DNA of 64,000 bases from Pseudomonas sp. MIACH (GCF_001269925.1 NZ_LHVO01000035.1:20640-84639), one strand, 5' to 3'. Shown: positions 55,201 to 63,714, numbered from the stretch's first letter. A program made the numbers and translations. The notes: generated from the sequence alone by a model not told the origin.

Positions 55201-57303
55201 CTGCGGCACTGGTTGCTGACCACTCTGGAACCGCTGGCCGAGCGCCGCACGGCCCTGGCCCAGACGCCGATCCGCAGCCATGCCGACATCGAGACGCTGA
55301 CGCTGCTCGGCGCGCCCATGCCGGGACGCACCCCCACGCGGGCCCCCATGAGTGAACACCGACTGATTCTGAACGCCTTGAAAACGGTGTTTACGCACCA
55401 GAGCGAAGCGCACATCCAGGCGTTTATGGAGAAAGTCGGCAGCGAGCACCTCAGCGTCCGCGTCAACCAACTGATCGTCGAGCATTACCGCCTGGACGCT
55501 GACCTGGCGCACTGGTCGCGCCAAGCCGGCCACTATCCGCCGGACAGGGAGCTTGAGTTGCGCCTGTTCATTCGCGGCAAAATCCTTGAATGCTGGCAGG
55601 ATCAGATCCGCGCCTACACCGCCCCCTCCGGCACGCGCCTGGACCTCAGCGGCATCACGCTGCCCGATACACTGCCAACGCTGCGCGCCGACTTCAGCCA
55701 TGTCACCGAGCTGAACCTGATCCAGACTCAGTTCAGCGCTGCCCACAGTGAATACCTGCATCACTTCCCGCAGCTGTCCACCCTGTATCTGGCGGATAAC
55801 CCGCTGTCTCGCCTGCCGGAAGCAATCCGCGAAATGCGCCACCTGGAAGACCTCGACCTGGCCAGGTGCCCGCTGGATTTACAGGAGGTGGATGTCACCC
55901 GCCTGAAAAACCTGCGCTACCTACGGCGCCTGAAGCTCAACAACACCCGCAGCCGCTTGGCCCCGGATATCGGGCGCATGCGCGACCTGGTTCACCTGGA
56001 CCTCAGCCATAGCCCTATCACGCAGTGGCCCGATGGGCTGTTCGAGGTGCCGAGGTCCTCGCGGTTTTTCCTCAACCTGCAGGGCACCGCCATTACGCAC
56101 CTGCCCGACGTGGCGCTGGGCAGTACCGAGGCCCGACTTGTTGCCGCGACCTACCTCAATCGCGCAGCACTCGACGCCCTGCAGCGTGAACGCTTCAAGG
56201 CCTACCGCGCGTCAGTCGGGCTGGACCCCGAGCGCACCTACGAACCCCGGGGCGACAGCACGCCGTGGCTGGATTACCTGTCGCCGCCAGGGCAGGACGA
56301 CGCCCGCAACGTGTGGGATGCGCTGGAGCACGAACACGGCTCACAGGGGTTGTTCGAGGTGATCAAGGCCCTGGAAATGCCGGAGCGGTTCCAGACCGAT
56401 GAAGACCGGCAGCGCTACAGCGCCAACCACCGCATGTTGACACAGCAGGTCTGGACCCTGTTGCAAGCGGCCGCCGTCGATACGCCGTTGCGCAAGCGGC
56501 TGTTTGAGATCGCCAGTTTCCCCAGCAATTGCCCGGATGCCGGCACGCAGATCTTCAACGAACTGGGGGTCGAGGTGCTGCTCTACCAGATCGAACACCA
56601 GGCGCCGACGCCTGAGGCCCATGAGCGGCAACTGGTCACCCTGGTCAAAGGGCGCGCGCGCCTGCAACAGCTCAACGATGTGATCCGGGCCGACGTTCAA
56701 CAGCGCCTGGCGCCGGTGGCCCAGGGTGGCCAGGGCCTGCGGTTTCTCACCGAGGTCATCGACGGCGTGGCCGGCCAGGTGGATGAAGTGGAAATCTACC
56801 TGGCCTACCAGACCGCCCTCGCCGAGCGCCTGGACCTGCCGTGGATCGCCGAGCATATGCTCTACCGCAGCACGGCCGAGGTCAGTGACGCACAGATCGA
56901 CGCGGCGTATGCCAAAGTACTGGAGCTTGGCGAGGGCGACGGCCTGGTCAACCGCATGCTGTTGGACCCCCACTGGAGCGCCTGGCTGCAACGTCGCTAT
57001 GCCGGCCAATATGCCGAACACCAGCAGTGGCTCAGGACTCAACACGAGCGCCTGTTCGACCTGCTGGAGTTAGGCGAACAGTGGCCGCAGGTGCCCGATA
57101 CAACGTCGCTGCAAACCCAGGTCGATGCCCTGGCCAGCGAGCTGGGCATGACGGCACTGGACCCCGCCGACCCGGCTGCATTCCAGGCCGCCTGCGAAAA
57201 ACGCGAGGAAGAACTGGGCGACGTCGCCCAGGCATGGATGCGTGAACGCACCCACGCGGCGCTGATGGCGGCGCACGAGTTACGCAATCGCTCTAACCGC
57301 TGA
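52279..57303 (+). CDS. Giant LRR-NEL effector 2 (E3 ubiquitin ligase type)
   Basis: About 1674 aa, no signal peptide. The N-terminal half is dermonecrotic-toxin-like with a hydrophobic segment (ILGDLFNAALQVLTPFVPGL, about 440-520) that also occurs in the other two giant proteins in different form. One L-x-x-W-P module lies near 700. LRRs span about 1120-1290 (LSTLYLADNPLSRLPEAI, LVHLDLSHSPITQWP). The NEL-like domain contains Cys1418-Pro-Asp1420, the expected C-x-D nucleophile motif. ATG 52279 (AGGA 8 bases upstream) is preferred over ATG 52255. The stop overlaps the convergent chaperone gene by 11 bases. Confidence 0.75.
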   Translation: MAVISPVPFATAFQGRHYPLLNNALPPWLKSTSLARLHALRAVGLKEPAPYPHATPAQHAGLKQAVADHWHTLNTLDQRLQKLNDVYAYAEQVLGSALLADYGPIDVRNTFLRVYVTASSAWWVHDFKQGVTSRTVSLLDAALHNFAATERFVDYAFLSAADTRGQQRSLTFKHKANGTPLTAERFKQLCRGLDIGRHYREHLKIVMGVYTPTVARDVHRQVIDQHKAALKAAAHLALVKGDMAQDACDAVLGLINGNPTLRLDGQTLAAHTLDMMNSRLTGILLFCATPPSAARVIAYVPDDPEHPLKQYPTPMAFMTEITRQLRDAERYQVFFSRFVDHDQRGYFFANLNTRLSRVQWRAKAPTDSQPTWQDTPLDNPHLQFHVQPIAADHPNRAGNDGADDLWDYRYRVHLNKVLNDAQDIAVSTLRADTLARQAWWDNLGKILGDLFNAALQVLTPFVPGLGEVMLAYTAYQITDEVFEGVVDWAQGRGAEAADHLIGVAQDFVQFGLFAAGTTLAAPLRLKLSAFVEGLKPVQSADGRQRLWNPDLAPYVDDQSTLAPAQRLIHEGAQYQVQHERIVHPHRPQAYRPQLYRRANGIVVHEADQPQAWDSRTLMRRLGPRVEAFSDQQLERIRRTSGCDDDVLRGAYLQDQPLPPLLADTLNRFEAYASAQLASDQIRTGTPLDPAAAWFEQTVTELEGWPLDKALEVFLSPSLSGDSHRYGKLDAAPADTLKMSVAQVMSGQLPELVLGFLDEAQARLLLGAQMPKAGRVQHLRDLLAAYVTRQAPEIGQYAHFVRELSDEPGIRLLREHFPQMDSSVAQVLFDSADAAERSLMLDHRRLPLRLKNLARELNFAAGTSHAYEGFYFTWRQSADSERMLLNTLKRHSDFFADLHLQIRQHTADGPLRCEAGPASAGTRRILVRKDHLGYEVRDAQHRKLHGPDTLYEALLHAAPADSRQAVGLSPGQGEGLRHWLLTTLEPLAERRTALAQTPIRSHADIETLTLLGAPMPGRTPTRAPMSEHRLILNALKTVFTHQSEAHIQAFMEKVGSEHLSVRVNQLIVEHYRLDADLAHWSRQAGHYPPDRELELRLFIRGKILECWQDQIRAYTAPSGTRLDLSGITLPDTLPTLRADFSHVTELNLIQTQFSAAHSEYLHHFPQLSTLYLADNPLSRLPEAIREMRHLEDLDLARCPLDLQEVDVTRLKNLRYLRRLKLNNTRSRLAPDIGRMRDLVHLDLSHSPITQWPDGLFEVPRSSRFFLNLQGTAITHLPDVALGSTEARLVAATYLNRAALDALQRERFKAYRASVGLDPERTYEPRGDSTPWLDYLSPPGQDDARNVWDALEHEHGSQGLFEVIKALEMPERFQTDEDRQRYSANHRMLTQQVWTLLQAAAVDTPLRKRLFEIASFPSNCPDAGTQIFNELGVEVLLYQIEHQAPTPEAHERQLVTLVKGRARLQQLNDVIRADVQQRLAPVAQGGQGLRFLTEVIDGVAGQVDEVEIYLAYQTALAERLDLPWIAEHMLYRSTAEVSDAQIDAAYAKVLELGEGDGLVNRMLLDPHWSAWLQRRYAGQYAEHQQWLRTQHERLFDLLELGEQWPQVPDTTSLQTQVDALASELGMTALDPADPAAFQAACEKREEELGDVAQAWMRERTHAALMAAHELRNRSNR

Positions 57304-58033
57304 TCTCGATGGTCTTCTCGGAGGTGCCTTCCACCAGGAAAAACCGATAGATCCGCCCGGCCTGTTTTTCAAAGCTGAAGACCCGGCCGGGGAAGATATG
57401 GTTCTTGGTGGTGGGCGCGCAGGCGGTGCGGTCATTCACCGCACAATCCTTGAACTCATCCACCACCACCACGGTGTTGCCGGCATTGCGCAAGGTGTAG
57501 GTGCGGCCGCCGTTCTCGACACGGGTATCGAAGCGACTGTCCGTAGGCCGCACGAAGAACACTGTGCCGTAGCCCGCCATCACTTGCACGCCGCCTGCCA
57601 GGGTGTTTTCGTAGGCCTGGCGGTCTTCATCGCTCAGCCCGAACCCGTCGTCTTTCTCGGGCGCCACCGGCAGGTAGCGCACGCGGAAGTAGCGCTCGCG
57701 ATCCCGCTCGCCGATGAACACCAGGCGTGTGCTCTGCATGCCGTCTGCCGGCACGATGAGGCGCGCCGGGCTGGCGACCAGGCCGTTGCGCACGCTGCCG
57801 TCGGCTTCGACCCTGAGCGGCACTTCCTCATAGCTGCCGTCCGGTTTATAGAGCATCTCGCTGACGTTGACCTTGACGAAGGCGGTCTGGGTGGCGCCGT
57901 TGAAGATGCGTTTGAGGTAGGTACTTTTATCGCCGCGCAAATAGTCGTAGAAGTCACCGACGTTGATGTTCGGCCCGGCGTGGGCATGCAGGGAACACAG
58001 CAGCAGACCCAGGGTTGCACATAGAAACTTCAT
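57293..58033 (-). CDS. Fimbrial periplasmic chaperone (class 5 type), copy 1
   Basis: 246 aa with a Sec signal (MKFLCATLGLLLCSLHAHA). Mature N-terminus PNINVGDFYDYLRGDKSTYLKRIFN and later RLIVPADGMQSTRLVFIGERDRERYFRVRY are the PapD-like donor-strand region of CS1/CFA/I-type chaperones. It is clearly paralogous to the chaperone at 58584. Start 58033 is chosen because GAGGAG lies 6 bases upstream, although ATG 58057 overlapping the previous stop is possible. Last gene of the fimbrial operon. It would protect subunits in the periplasm, probably the second subunit encoded just upstream. Confidence 0.8.
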   Translation of the reverse strand: MKFLCATLGLLLCSLHAHAGPNINVGDFYDYLRGDKSTYLKRIFNGATQTAFVKVNVSEMLYKPDGSYEEVPLRVEADGSVRNGLVASPARLIVPADGMQSTRLVFIGERDRERYFRVRYLPVAPEKDDGFGLSDEDRQAYENTLAGGVQVMAGYGTVFFVRPTDSRFDTRVENGGRTYTLRNAGNTVVVVDEFKDCAVNDRTACAPTTKNHIFPGRVFSFEKQAGRIYRFFLVEGTSEKTIEISG

Positions 58034-58053
58034 CACCACTCCTCGAAAAACCA

Positions 58054-58584
58054 TCACGGCCGCACCGCATCGAACAGCAACTCGACGCTGCCGTAGTACT
58101 CACCTGGGGTAAACCCCTCCGCCGGCTCCACCGCCGAGATATCCAGCAGCACGCGCTTGCCCTGGCTGGCCTCGGCCTGGGGCACTACCAGGGTGTCATC
58201 CAGGCCCAGCACCTGGCCGTTGAAGGTCACATTCAAGTCGATGTAGGTGCGCCCGCCATTGAACAGGGTCGGCAGCGCGCCCAACCGTGCGTTGATGCCA
58301 CCCGCCGAACTCTTCACGTCAAAGTGTTCGCGCACCGGTCGCAGGCGTCCCGGCACCAGGTCCCAGACCATCTGCTGTTCACGTTCCAGGAACCCGGGGT
58401 TGATCGGCAGCACATAAAAATCGTGGGTGGGGATGGTCACCGACACGTCAAATACGTGCTCTTCACGGATCGCCAAGGCCTGGGTACTGATTAACGTGAG
58501 CACCATCAACAGCAACGCCGCCGACCTGACTTTGCACCTTCTGCACGTAAGGTATGCGCGTGCCTGGGTTATTTCACTGACCAT
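58054..58584 (-). CDS. CS1-type fimbrial subunit, minor
   Basis: 176 aa with an N-terminal export signal (SAALLLMVLTLISTQALA). The mature part starts FDVSVTIPTHDFYVLPINPGFLEREQQMVWD, matching the start of CS1/CooA-type pilins and the pilin at 63223 (IPTKQFHVLPRDPNF). It lies between the two chaperone genes. It could be a minor pilin, a base subunit or an alternative major subunit. Confidence 0.75.
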   Translation of the reverse strand: MVSEITQARAYLTCRRCKVRSAALLLMVLTLISTQALAIREEHVFDVSVTIPTHDFYVLPINPGFLEREQQMVWDLVPGRLRPVREHFDVKSSAGGINARLGALPTLFNGGRTYIDLNVTFNGQVLGLDDTLVVPQAEASQGKRVLLDISAVEPAEGFTPGEYYGSVELLFDAVRP

Positions 58585-59339
58585 CAGCCTTTGACCTCAT
58601 AGGTTTTTTTCTCGCTGCCCTCGATCAGGGTAAAGCGATAGGTCCGCCCGGCCTGCCTGGTAAAACCGAAGGCACGACCCGGCAAAATGTGATGCTTGGT
58701 CACCGGTCGGCAGTCCTGGCTATCGCCGCTGGCGCAGTCCTTGAACTCATCGACCACCACCACGCTGTTGCCGTCGTTATGCAGCCCGTACTCAATGGGT
58801 TGCTCATCGACGCGAGTGGCAAACCGCGTGACCTTGGGCCGCACGAAAAACACCGTGCCAAACCCGGCCAACACTGTGACCCCGGCCGACAGGCGGGTCT
58901 TGTAGGCGTCGCGCTCCTCCTGGGACACGGCAAACTCATCGTCCTGCTCCGGCATCACCGGCACGAAACGCACGCGGAAGTAGCGCTCTTTTTCCCGCTC
59001 GCCGAGGTACAGCAAGCGCGTGCCCTGCACGCCGTTGGCCGGCACGATAAGGCGTGACGGCGTGGCCATCAGGCCATCGCGGGCACCGGTCTGGGCATCG
59101 CTCTGGAGCTCGACTTCCTCAGAACCGCCCTCGCTGTCGTAGAGGATTTCCATCACCGCAACCTTGATAAAGGCCGTGCTGTCACCACTGTTGAACACCC
59201 GTTTCAGGTAGGTACTTTTATCGGCGTCCAGGTAGTCATAAAACACCCCGACATTGATATTCGGAGCCGCCGGTACCGACTGCGGCAACCAGCACAGCGC
59301 ACACAGCGCCAACACATGTTTCATTGCCATAAGCCTCAT
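58584..59339 (-). CDS. Fimbrial periplasmic chaperone (class 5 type), copy 2
   Basis: 251 aa from ATG 59339, or 246 from ATG 59324, where GAGG is well placed and the signal MKHVLALCALCWLP begins. Mature part APNINVGVFYDYLDADKSTYLKRVFN and RLIVPANGVQGTRLLYLGEREKERYFRVRF parallel the copy at 57293. It directly follows the tip adhesin gene (ends at 59340) and ends on the first base of the second pilin gene. Likely chaperone for adhesin and major pilin. Confidence 0.8.
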   Translation of the reverse strand: MRLMAMKHVLALCALCWLPQSVPAAPNINVGVFYDYLDADKSTYLKRVFNSGDSTAFIKVAVMEILYDSEGGSEEVELQSDAQTGARDGLMATPSRLIVPANGVQGTRLLYLGEREKERYFRVRFVPVMPEQDDEFAVSQEERDAYKTRLSAGVTVLAGFGTVFFVRPKVTRFATRVDEQPIEYGLHNDGNSVVVVDEFKDCASGDSQDCRPVTKHHILPGRAFGFTRQAGRTYRFTLIEGSEKKTYEVKG

Positions 59340-60587
59340 CTAGAGATCCGAATCCCAAATCACCGAAACCTGGCCCACGTACGTGCTGCCGCCGCGCTCG
59401 ACCATCTGGTCGGCGTATTGCTTCTGGACCTCGAAGTGCAAGGTGCCGGGTCGTCGGTTGACATAAAACCCAGGCTGAAACTGCTCGGTACCGGCGCCAC
59501 TCACCAGCAGCGGCTGACGAATCACGGCGCCGCCGTCTTCACGGTTCAGGCCATGGGGCAGGCTGACGCTGACATCCACCGGCACTTCGTGGCCATCGGT
59601 GGTGTTGCGCAGGGCGCAGGTGTCACCGATGACGCGCTCGCAGGCCATCTGCATCTTGAAACGCGATGAAGCGGAGATGTTGAAGGTCTGGTCACGGAAC
59701 AGCCGAGCGGGTTTGCGGCCCTGGTTCAGCCAGGCTTGCCAGCCACCCTGGGGCACCAGCTCGATTCGGTTGCCACCGGGCGGCACTTCTACCTTCAGGT
59801 CATGCTCCACGCTCAAGGTGAAGTTGAGAGTGAAGGTGTTTTTCGAGGGCATCATGATGTCGCCAAAATCGTAATCGCCGCCCGGGCCCATGCTGTAGGT
59901 GATGCTGCCGGTGTACAGCCCACTGGACATGCCCAACGGGTTGGGCGTGCGCAGCTCGTAGGCGTACTCCATGGTGTTGACGCTCATCCTGAGCAGATCC
60001 TGGGACGGTTTCCGGCTGCAAGGGCCAGCACCTTCAGGCGTCAGCCAGAAGTACGAAGCAGACGCGGTACCTGCTGCAAGGTGGTTGGTACTTTGGCAAG
60101 GTGAAGGCGCAGACCGCCATTGCGTTGACCAGCCGACCCCTGGCTGCGCCCACGCCGACACGCCAGGCGGTCGAGGGATCGACCAAAACCCGCCGATGCC
60201 GGCGATCCGCACCTGAACGATCTCGGTTTCCTGGGTGGCGGTATGCGTTACGGCCAAATCACGCCAATCGGACGGCACCTTGACCATGAAGCCGTGGCGC
60301 TCCTGCTCATGATTGGCAATGATCGGCGCATTGCTGGCAATCCTTAGGGTCTCGTCCCGCAGGCTGAAAATACCCAACGCCTTGCAGCGTGCCGGAATAT
60401 GCGCGGCACAAATCGAACTGATCGGCGTGGTGTTCTCGAACTTGTTCACCATAGGGTTGCTGGGGTCCGGCCTGAAGCGCGCAGTGATGTCCTCGTCAGC
60501 CCAAGCCGCGAAAGAACACAGGAGCATGGCCGTGCCCGTGGTGTGCAAAAGAAAGCTTTTCATAACCTTGGGTTTTCTCGTCATCAT
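59340..60587 (-). CDS. CfaE/CblD-like pilus tip adhesin
   Basis: 415 aa with an export signal (SFLLHTTGTAMLLCSFAAWA). Position after the usher and the two-domain layout fit a tip adhesin: an N-terminal cysteine-containing adhesive part (ICAAHIPARCKALGIFSLRDETL) and a C-terminal pilin-like part ending VERGGSTYVGQVSVIWDSDL. The C-terminal strand motif is typical of CfaE/CooD/CblD. A TTG at 60593 overlaps the usher stop, but ATG 60587 is preferred. It should initiate pilus assembly and bind a surface ligand, which is unknown. Confidence 0.75.
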   Translation of the reverse strand: MMTRKPKVMKSFLLHTTGTAMLLCSFAAWADEDITARFRPDPSNPMVNKFENTTPISSICAAHIPARCKALGIFSLRDETLRIASNAPIIANHEQERHGFMVKVPSDWRDLAVTHTATQETEIVQVRIAGIGGFWSIPRPPGVSAWAQPGVGWSTQWRSAPSPCQSTNHLAAGTASASYFWLTPEGAGPCSRKPSQDLLRMSVNTMEYAYELRTPNPLGMSSGLYTGSITYSMGPGGDYDFGDIMMPSKNTFTLNFTLSVEHDLKVEVPPGGNRIELVPQGGWQAWLNQGRKPARLFRDQTFNISASSRFKMQMACERVIGDTCALRNTTDGHEVPVDVSVSLPHGLNREDGGAVIRQPLLVSGAGTEQFQPGFYVNRRPGTLHFEVQKQYADQMVERGGSTYVGQVSVIWDSDL

Positions 60588-60589
60588 GC

Positions 60590-63115
60590 TCAACCGGCAA
60601 TCTGTTCAGTGGCGGTGGACTCGGCCAACGTGTCCGGCGTGCAGCGCAGGTCGCCGATCATCAATACGTTGTTTTCACTGCGAGCCTTGGAAGGGTCGAG
60701 CCGGAACTGGCAGAGCAACTGGTTATTGCGGCGCACTTCCAGGGTCGGCGAACGGGCGTTCATTTCCAGCGAGAAGAACCCGTCGACCTCGCTCACCCCA
60801 CGGGTGGCGTGATTGATCACATGCAGGCCCTTGAGCGGTTTGCCCTGGGGGTCGACCAGGCGGCCGAGCACGGTGACGGTTTGCATCACGCTGATCTTGC
60901 GGTACTCCACCCCGCCCTTGTTCAGGTGGTAACGCGTGCGTGGCGGCTGGATCGAGGCCGACGGCGCATGGTTGCCTTCGAAGTCGAAACTCACCGAGCT
61001 GCCCTTGTAGGCGGTGATCGGGATGAAGTTGCGACCGGGGCGCAAGGCGGTGCTGCCGCCACTCATGTCGTCGGCGCGCAGGGCGATGTCGTCGACATCG
61101 GTCTCCACGTCCACGATCAGCCCGGAGCCGTTGCCGTGGTACTGGCTGGTCATCACCATCTTTTGCTGGCCGACGGCAACCGTGCTGTCCAGGTTCAGGC
61201 CGCCGCTCAAGTCGTTGTTGAACGAGGAGCGCTGCAGGTAACCGTCGCCGTTGACATACTCGTTTTCAAAACTGGCCATGCCGGACAAACCGATGCCGTA
61301 GGTGTCGGTGGTTGTCGTGGCGGACACGCTTTGCAGCAGGTGGTCCTGCAGGTCCTTGCGGTACGTCAGCGAGGCGTTGTTGTCCCGGGTGCCGTCGCGG
61401 GAAGTCCGTGTGCCGATGCTGGCGGACCATTGCTCGCCCGGCGCGCCGAGGGCCAGGCTGATGCTCAGGTCGACCCCGCGATTGCGCTGGTCGCCCGTGG
61501 CGGCGCTGGCGGGCCGGTCAAACACCGAAAAGCGCCAGTTGGCGTCGTTGCCAAACAGGTGGGTACGTTCGGTCCAGCCCAGGTCCAGGCCGACACCTTC
61601 GCTGTTGCCCTCGCTGTAGAACAGCCGGCCATTGATGGATCGCAGGCTACTCAGACGATGGTTGACCGAAATCGACGAGTTGCTGGTCTGGCCGATAAAC
61701 ACGTCGCGCTGACGAATGCGCGTGCCATCGGGCAGGGTTTCGTAGGTGTTTCGGGTGTCGAGCCAACTGCGAGTGTGGTTGAACACCACGCTGCCCAGGC
61801 CGTAGTTGTAAAGGCCATTGAAGTCGAGGCCGGTGCCGTACTTTTCCGTCCAGTAGACGTTGGCATACAGGCTGGCCTGGTCGGCAAGGGTCCAGTCGAG
61901 CGAGGTGCCGTACTGCATGTTGTCCTTGACCTGACGCCCGGACACACCCAGCACCACACGGGGGTGCGCCAGGTAATTGAGGGAGACGCCGGCAGTCGGG
62001 CTGCCGCTGCTCTGCTCGTCGAAGTTGCTCAGCAGCTTACTTTCCTGGCCGGCGAACAGGTTGTAGCGCCAGCGCTCGTCGTGGTTGCGCCAGTTGTTGG
62101 GCTTGTACACCAACTCCTGGGTGGTGCTGGTGATCTGGCCGTCTTCCACCAGCCGCACTTCCACCTCATAGATGCCACCAGGCAGGGGCCGAGTGTCGAG
62201 GCTGTGCAAGCCGCTGCCGACCGGCTGCGTGTTGATCAGCAGGCCATTGCGATAAATCTCCACCGACGCCTGACGGCTGGCGGTGACATAGATCGGGTAG
62301 ACCGCAGGCTTGGCGTTGCTGATCACCAGGCTATCGGAACTGCCGTACATCACACCGACGGCGGTGTCCGGGCTGGCACCGAACGTGCGCAGTTGGCGTG
62401 TCAGGCCTTCGGCATTGGGTGTGAAGTACCCCAAGCGCAGGAAGTTGCCTTCCAGCTCACGCTGGGTGTAGAGCGCGTACACCGCGTGGTTGAGGTCATC
62501 ATCATCGGGGCCGCCAAGGCGCGAGAACTGCATGTTCAGCGTCTGGCTCCACAGGCCCAGGCTACTGCTGGCGTCGACGCCGAAGCGCCCGCCCAGGTCC
62601 TGGCCTTCACCGCCGCTGAGGTTCAACTGGTTGCGCACGATCAGGCCGGTGCTGCCGCCGGTGGGCAGGAAGTAATAACGCTGCTCCTGGGTATCACGCT
62701 CGGCGTTTTCGGTGAGCAGGGACACCGTGGAGTTTTCCAGGTTGTAGTGCACGGCCATGAGCCCGGAGGGGCAATTGCTGGCGCAGGCACCGAGGGCCAC
62801 GCCCTGTTTCAGGTAATCGGCCCAGTGGTCGCGCTCTTCGTCCTTGATGACGCTGCCTTCATGGTCGGTAAAGTCGAGCAGGGTCAGGCGGTCGTCACGC
62901 GTCAGGACAATCATCGCCTCGGAGACAAACTCCTGGTCCAGTTCAACCCTGACCGCCAGGGGGACATCAAAAAAGTGCTCTTCAAAGTCCGCCGGCAATC
63001 CCTTGGCCTGGGAAAGCAAACTACGAGGTGTCGTGCCATCGGCGGTACCTGCCGCCAGCGCGCCCGCACAAAACAACAAGGCAAGCGCTGCCGCGATGGA
63101 AGTCATCGGGAACAT
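60590..63115 (-). CDS. Outer membrane usher, CS1/TcfC type
   Basis: 841 aa with a signal peptide (TSIAAALALLFCAGALAAG). A long barrel region rich in aromatic beta strands is followed by a C-terminal carboxypeptidase-like domain (VTVLGRLVDPQGKPLKGLHV) and a CS1-pili-formation C-terminal segment with two cysteines. A plug-like segment follows ASVEIYRNGLLINTQPVGSG. This is the secretion platform of alpha-clade (class 5) fimbriae. Long open frames on the opposite strand here are shadows. Confidence 0.8.
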   Translation of the reverse strand: MFPMTSIAAALALLFCAGALAAGTADGTTPRSLLSQAKGLPADFEEHFFDVPLAVRVELDQEFVSEAMIVLTRDDRLTLLDFTDHEGSVIKDEERDHWADYLKQGVALGACASNCPSGLMAVHYNLENSTVSLLTENAERDTQEQRYYFLPTGGSTGLIVRNQLNLSGGEGQDLGGRFGVDASSSLGLWSQTLNMQFSRLGGPDDDDLNHAVYALYTQRELEGNFLRLGYFTPNAEGLTRQLRTFGASPDTAVGVMYGSSDSLVISNAKPAVYPIYVTASRQASVEIYRNGLLINTQPVGSGLHSLDTRPLPGGIYEVEVRLVEDGQITSTTQELVYKPNNWRNHDERWRYNLFAGQESKLLSNFDEQSSGSPTAGVSLNYLAHPRVVLGVSGRQVKDNMQYGTSLDWTLADQASLYANVYWTEKYGTGLDFNGLYNYGLGSVVFNHTRSWLDTRNTYETLPDGTRIRQRDVFIGQTSNSSISVNHRLSSLRSINGRLFYSEGNSEGVGLDLGWTERTHLFGNDANWRFSVFDRPASAATGDQRNRGVDLSISLALGAPGEQWSASIGTRTSRDGTRDNNASLTYRKDLQDHLLQSVSATTTTDTYGIGLSGMASFENEYVNGDGYLQRSSFNNDLSGGLNLDSTVAVGQQKMVMTSQYHGNGSGLIVDVETDVDDIALRADDMSGGSTALRPGRNFIPITAYKGSSVSFDFEGNHAPSASIQPPRTRYHLNKGGVEYRKISVMQTVTVLGRLVDPQGKPLKGLHVINHATRGVSEVDGFFSLEMNARSPTLEVRRNNQLLCQFRLDPSKARSENNVLMIGDLRCTPDTLAESTATEQIAG

Positions 63116-63151
63116 GAACGGAATACTCTGATTTCGGACTTCAAACGCAAA

Positions 63152-63186
63152 ACCGGTCGACCGACAGCGACTGCCTGTCGACCGGT
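63152..63186 (-). terminator. Intercistronic stem-loop between major pilin and usher
   Basis: ACCGGTCGAC (63152-63161) and GTCGACCGGT (63177-63186) form a 10-base inverted repeat with a 15-base loop. On the minus strand it is followed by TTTTGCGTTT, a weak T tract. Its place after the pilin gene and before the usher suggests partial termination or 3'-end protection that raises pilin over usher. Confidence 0.6.
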
Positions 63187-63222
63187 ATCGCTACCCAACA
63201 ATAAGCCGGTGCTTATCAGGCC

Positions 63223-63714
63223 TTACTGCGTTACGCGTGGCACGTGGTCGAACACGATGGTGTAGTTGGTGGTGAACAGCCCGGACACACCATCCGCAGG
63301 TTTGGCGGCAGCCACGACCAGGTCAGCCTGAGTGCCTGGCGTGGTGCTTGCGTCATCGGCCACTTCCAGTGGCGAGCCGGTCAGGACCACACCGTTGAAG
63401 GTGTTGGTCAGTGCGATCGCAGAGGTGCCGTTGGTCAACGAAGCAGGACCGCCTTCGATGTACGCGTGGATCGAACCGTCAGTGTTTTTCAGGTCGTAGG
63501 TGGCGCGCAGCGAACTCAGTTCACCGGTGACGGGGTTGTAGTTCATGGTTTCATCGCGACCGAAGTTGGGATCACGTGGCAGTACATGGAACTGCTTGGT
63601 AGGGATCGTCGCCTTGATGTTGATGACGCTGCTGGCTTCACCGGCAGCGAAAACGCTGGACGAGCCGATGGCCAAAGCAACGAGTGGCAGGACGAAAGCG
63701 GTCTTTTTAAGCAT
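63223..63714 (-). CDS. CS1-type fimbrial major subunit
   Basis: 163 aa with a Sec signal (LPLVALAIGSSSVFA). The mature part IKATIPTKQFHVLPRDPNFGRDETMNYN matches the N-terminal donor strand and start of CS1/CFA/I pilins; the chain ends TNYTIVFDHVPRVTQ. No cysteines, as usual for this class. It is the first gene of the operon, separated from the usher by a stem-loop, so it is the likely major pilin. Confidence 0.8.
   Translation of the reverse strand: MLKKTAFVLPLVALAIGSSSVFAAGEASSVINIKATIPTKQFHVLPRDPNFGRDETMNYNPVTGELSSLRATYDLKNTDGSIHAYIEGGPASLTNGTSAIALTNTFNGVVLTGSPLEVADDASTTPGTQADLVVAAAKPADGVSGLFTTNYTIVFDHVPRVTQ

Noticed and set aside
36060..57303. Contact-dependent inhibition or Rhs/T6SS toxin-immunity locus
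   Set aside because: There are no YD repeats, filamentous haemagglutinin repeats, PAAR or VgrG genes, and no small immunity genes follow the giant genes. The LRR-NEL layout fits host-directed effectors better.
60809..63265. 818-codon open frame on the plus strand opposite the usher
   Set aside because: It is a shadow of the usher codons in GC-rich DNA. The composition is unnatural (rich in Q, A, V, H), there is no domain, and the usher on the other strand is certain.
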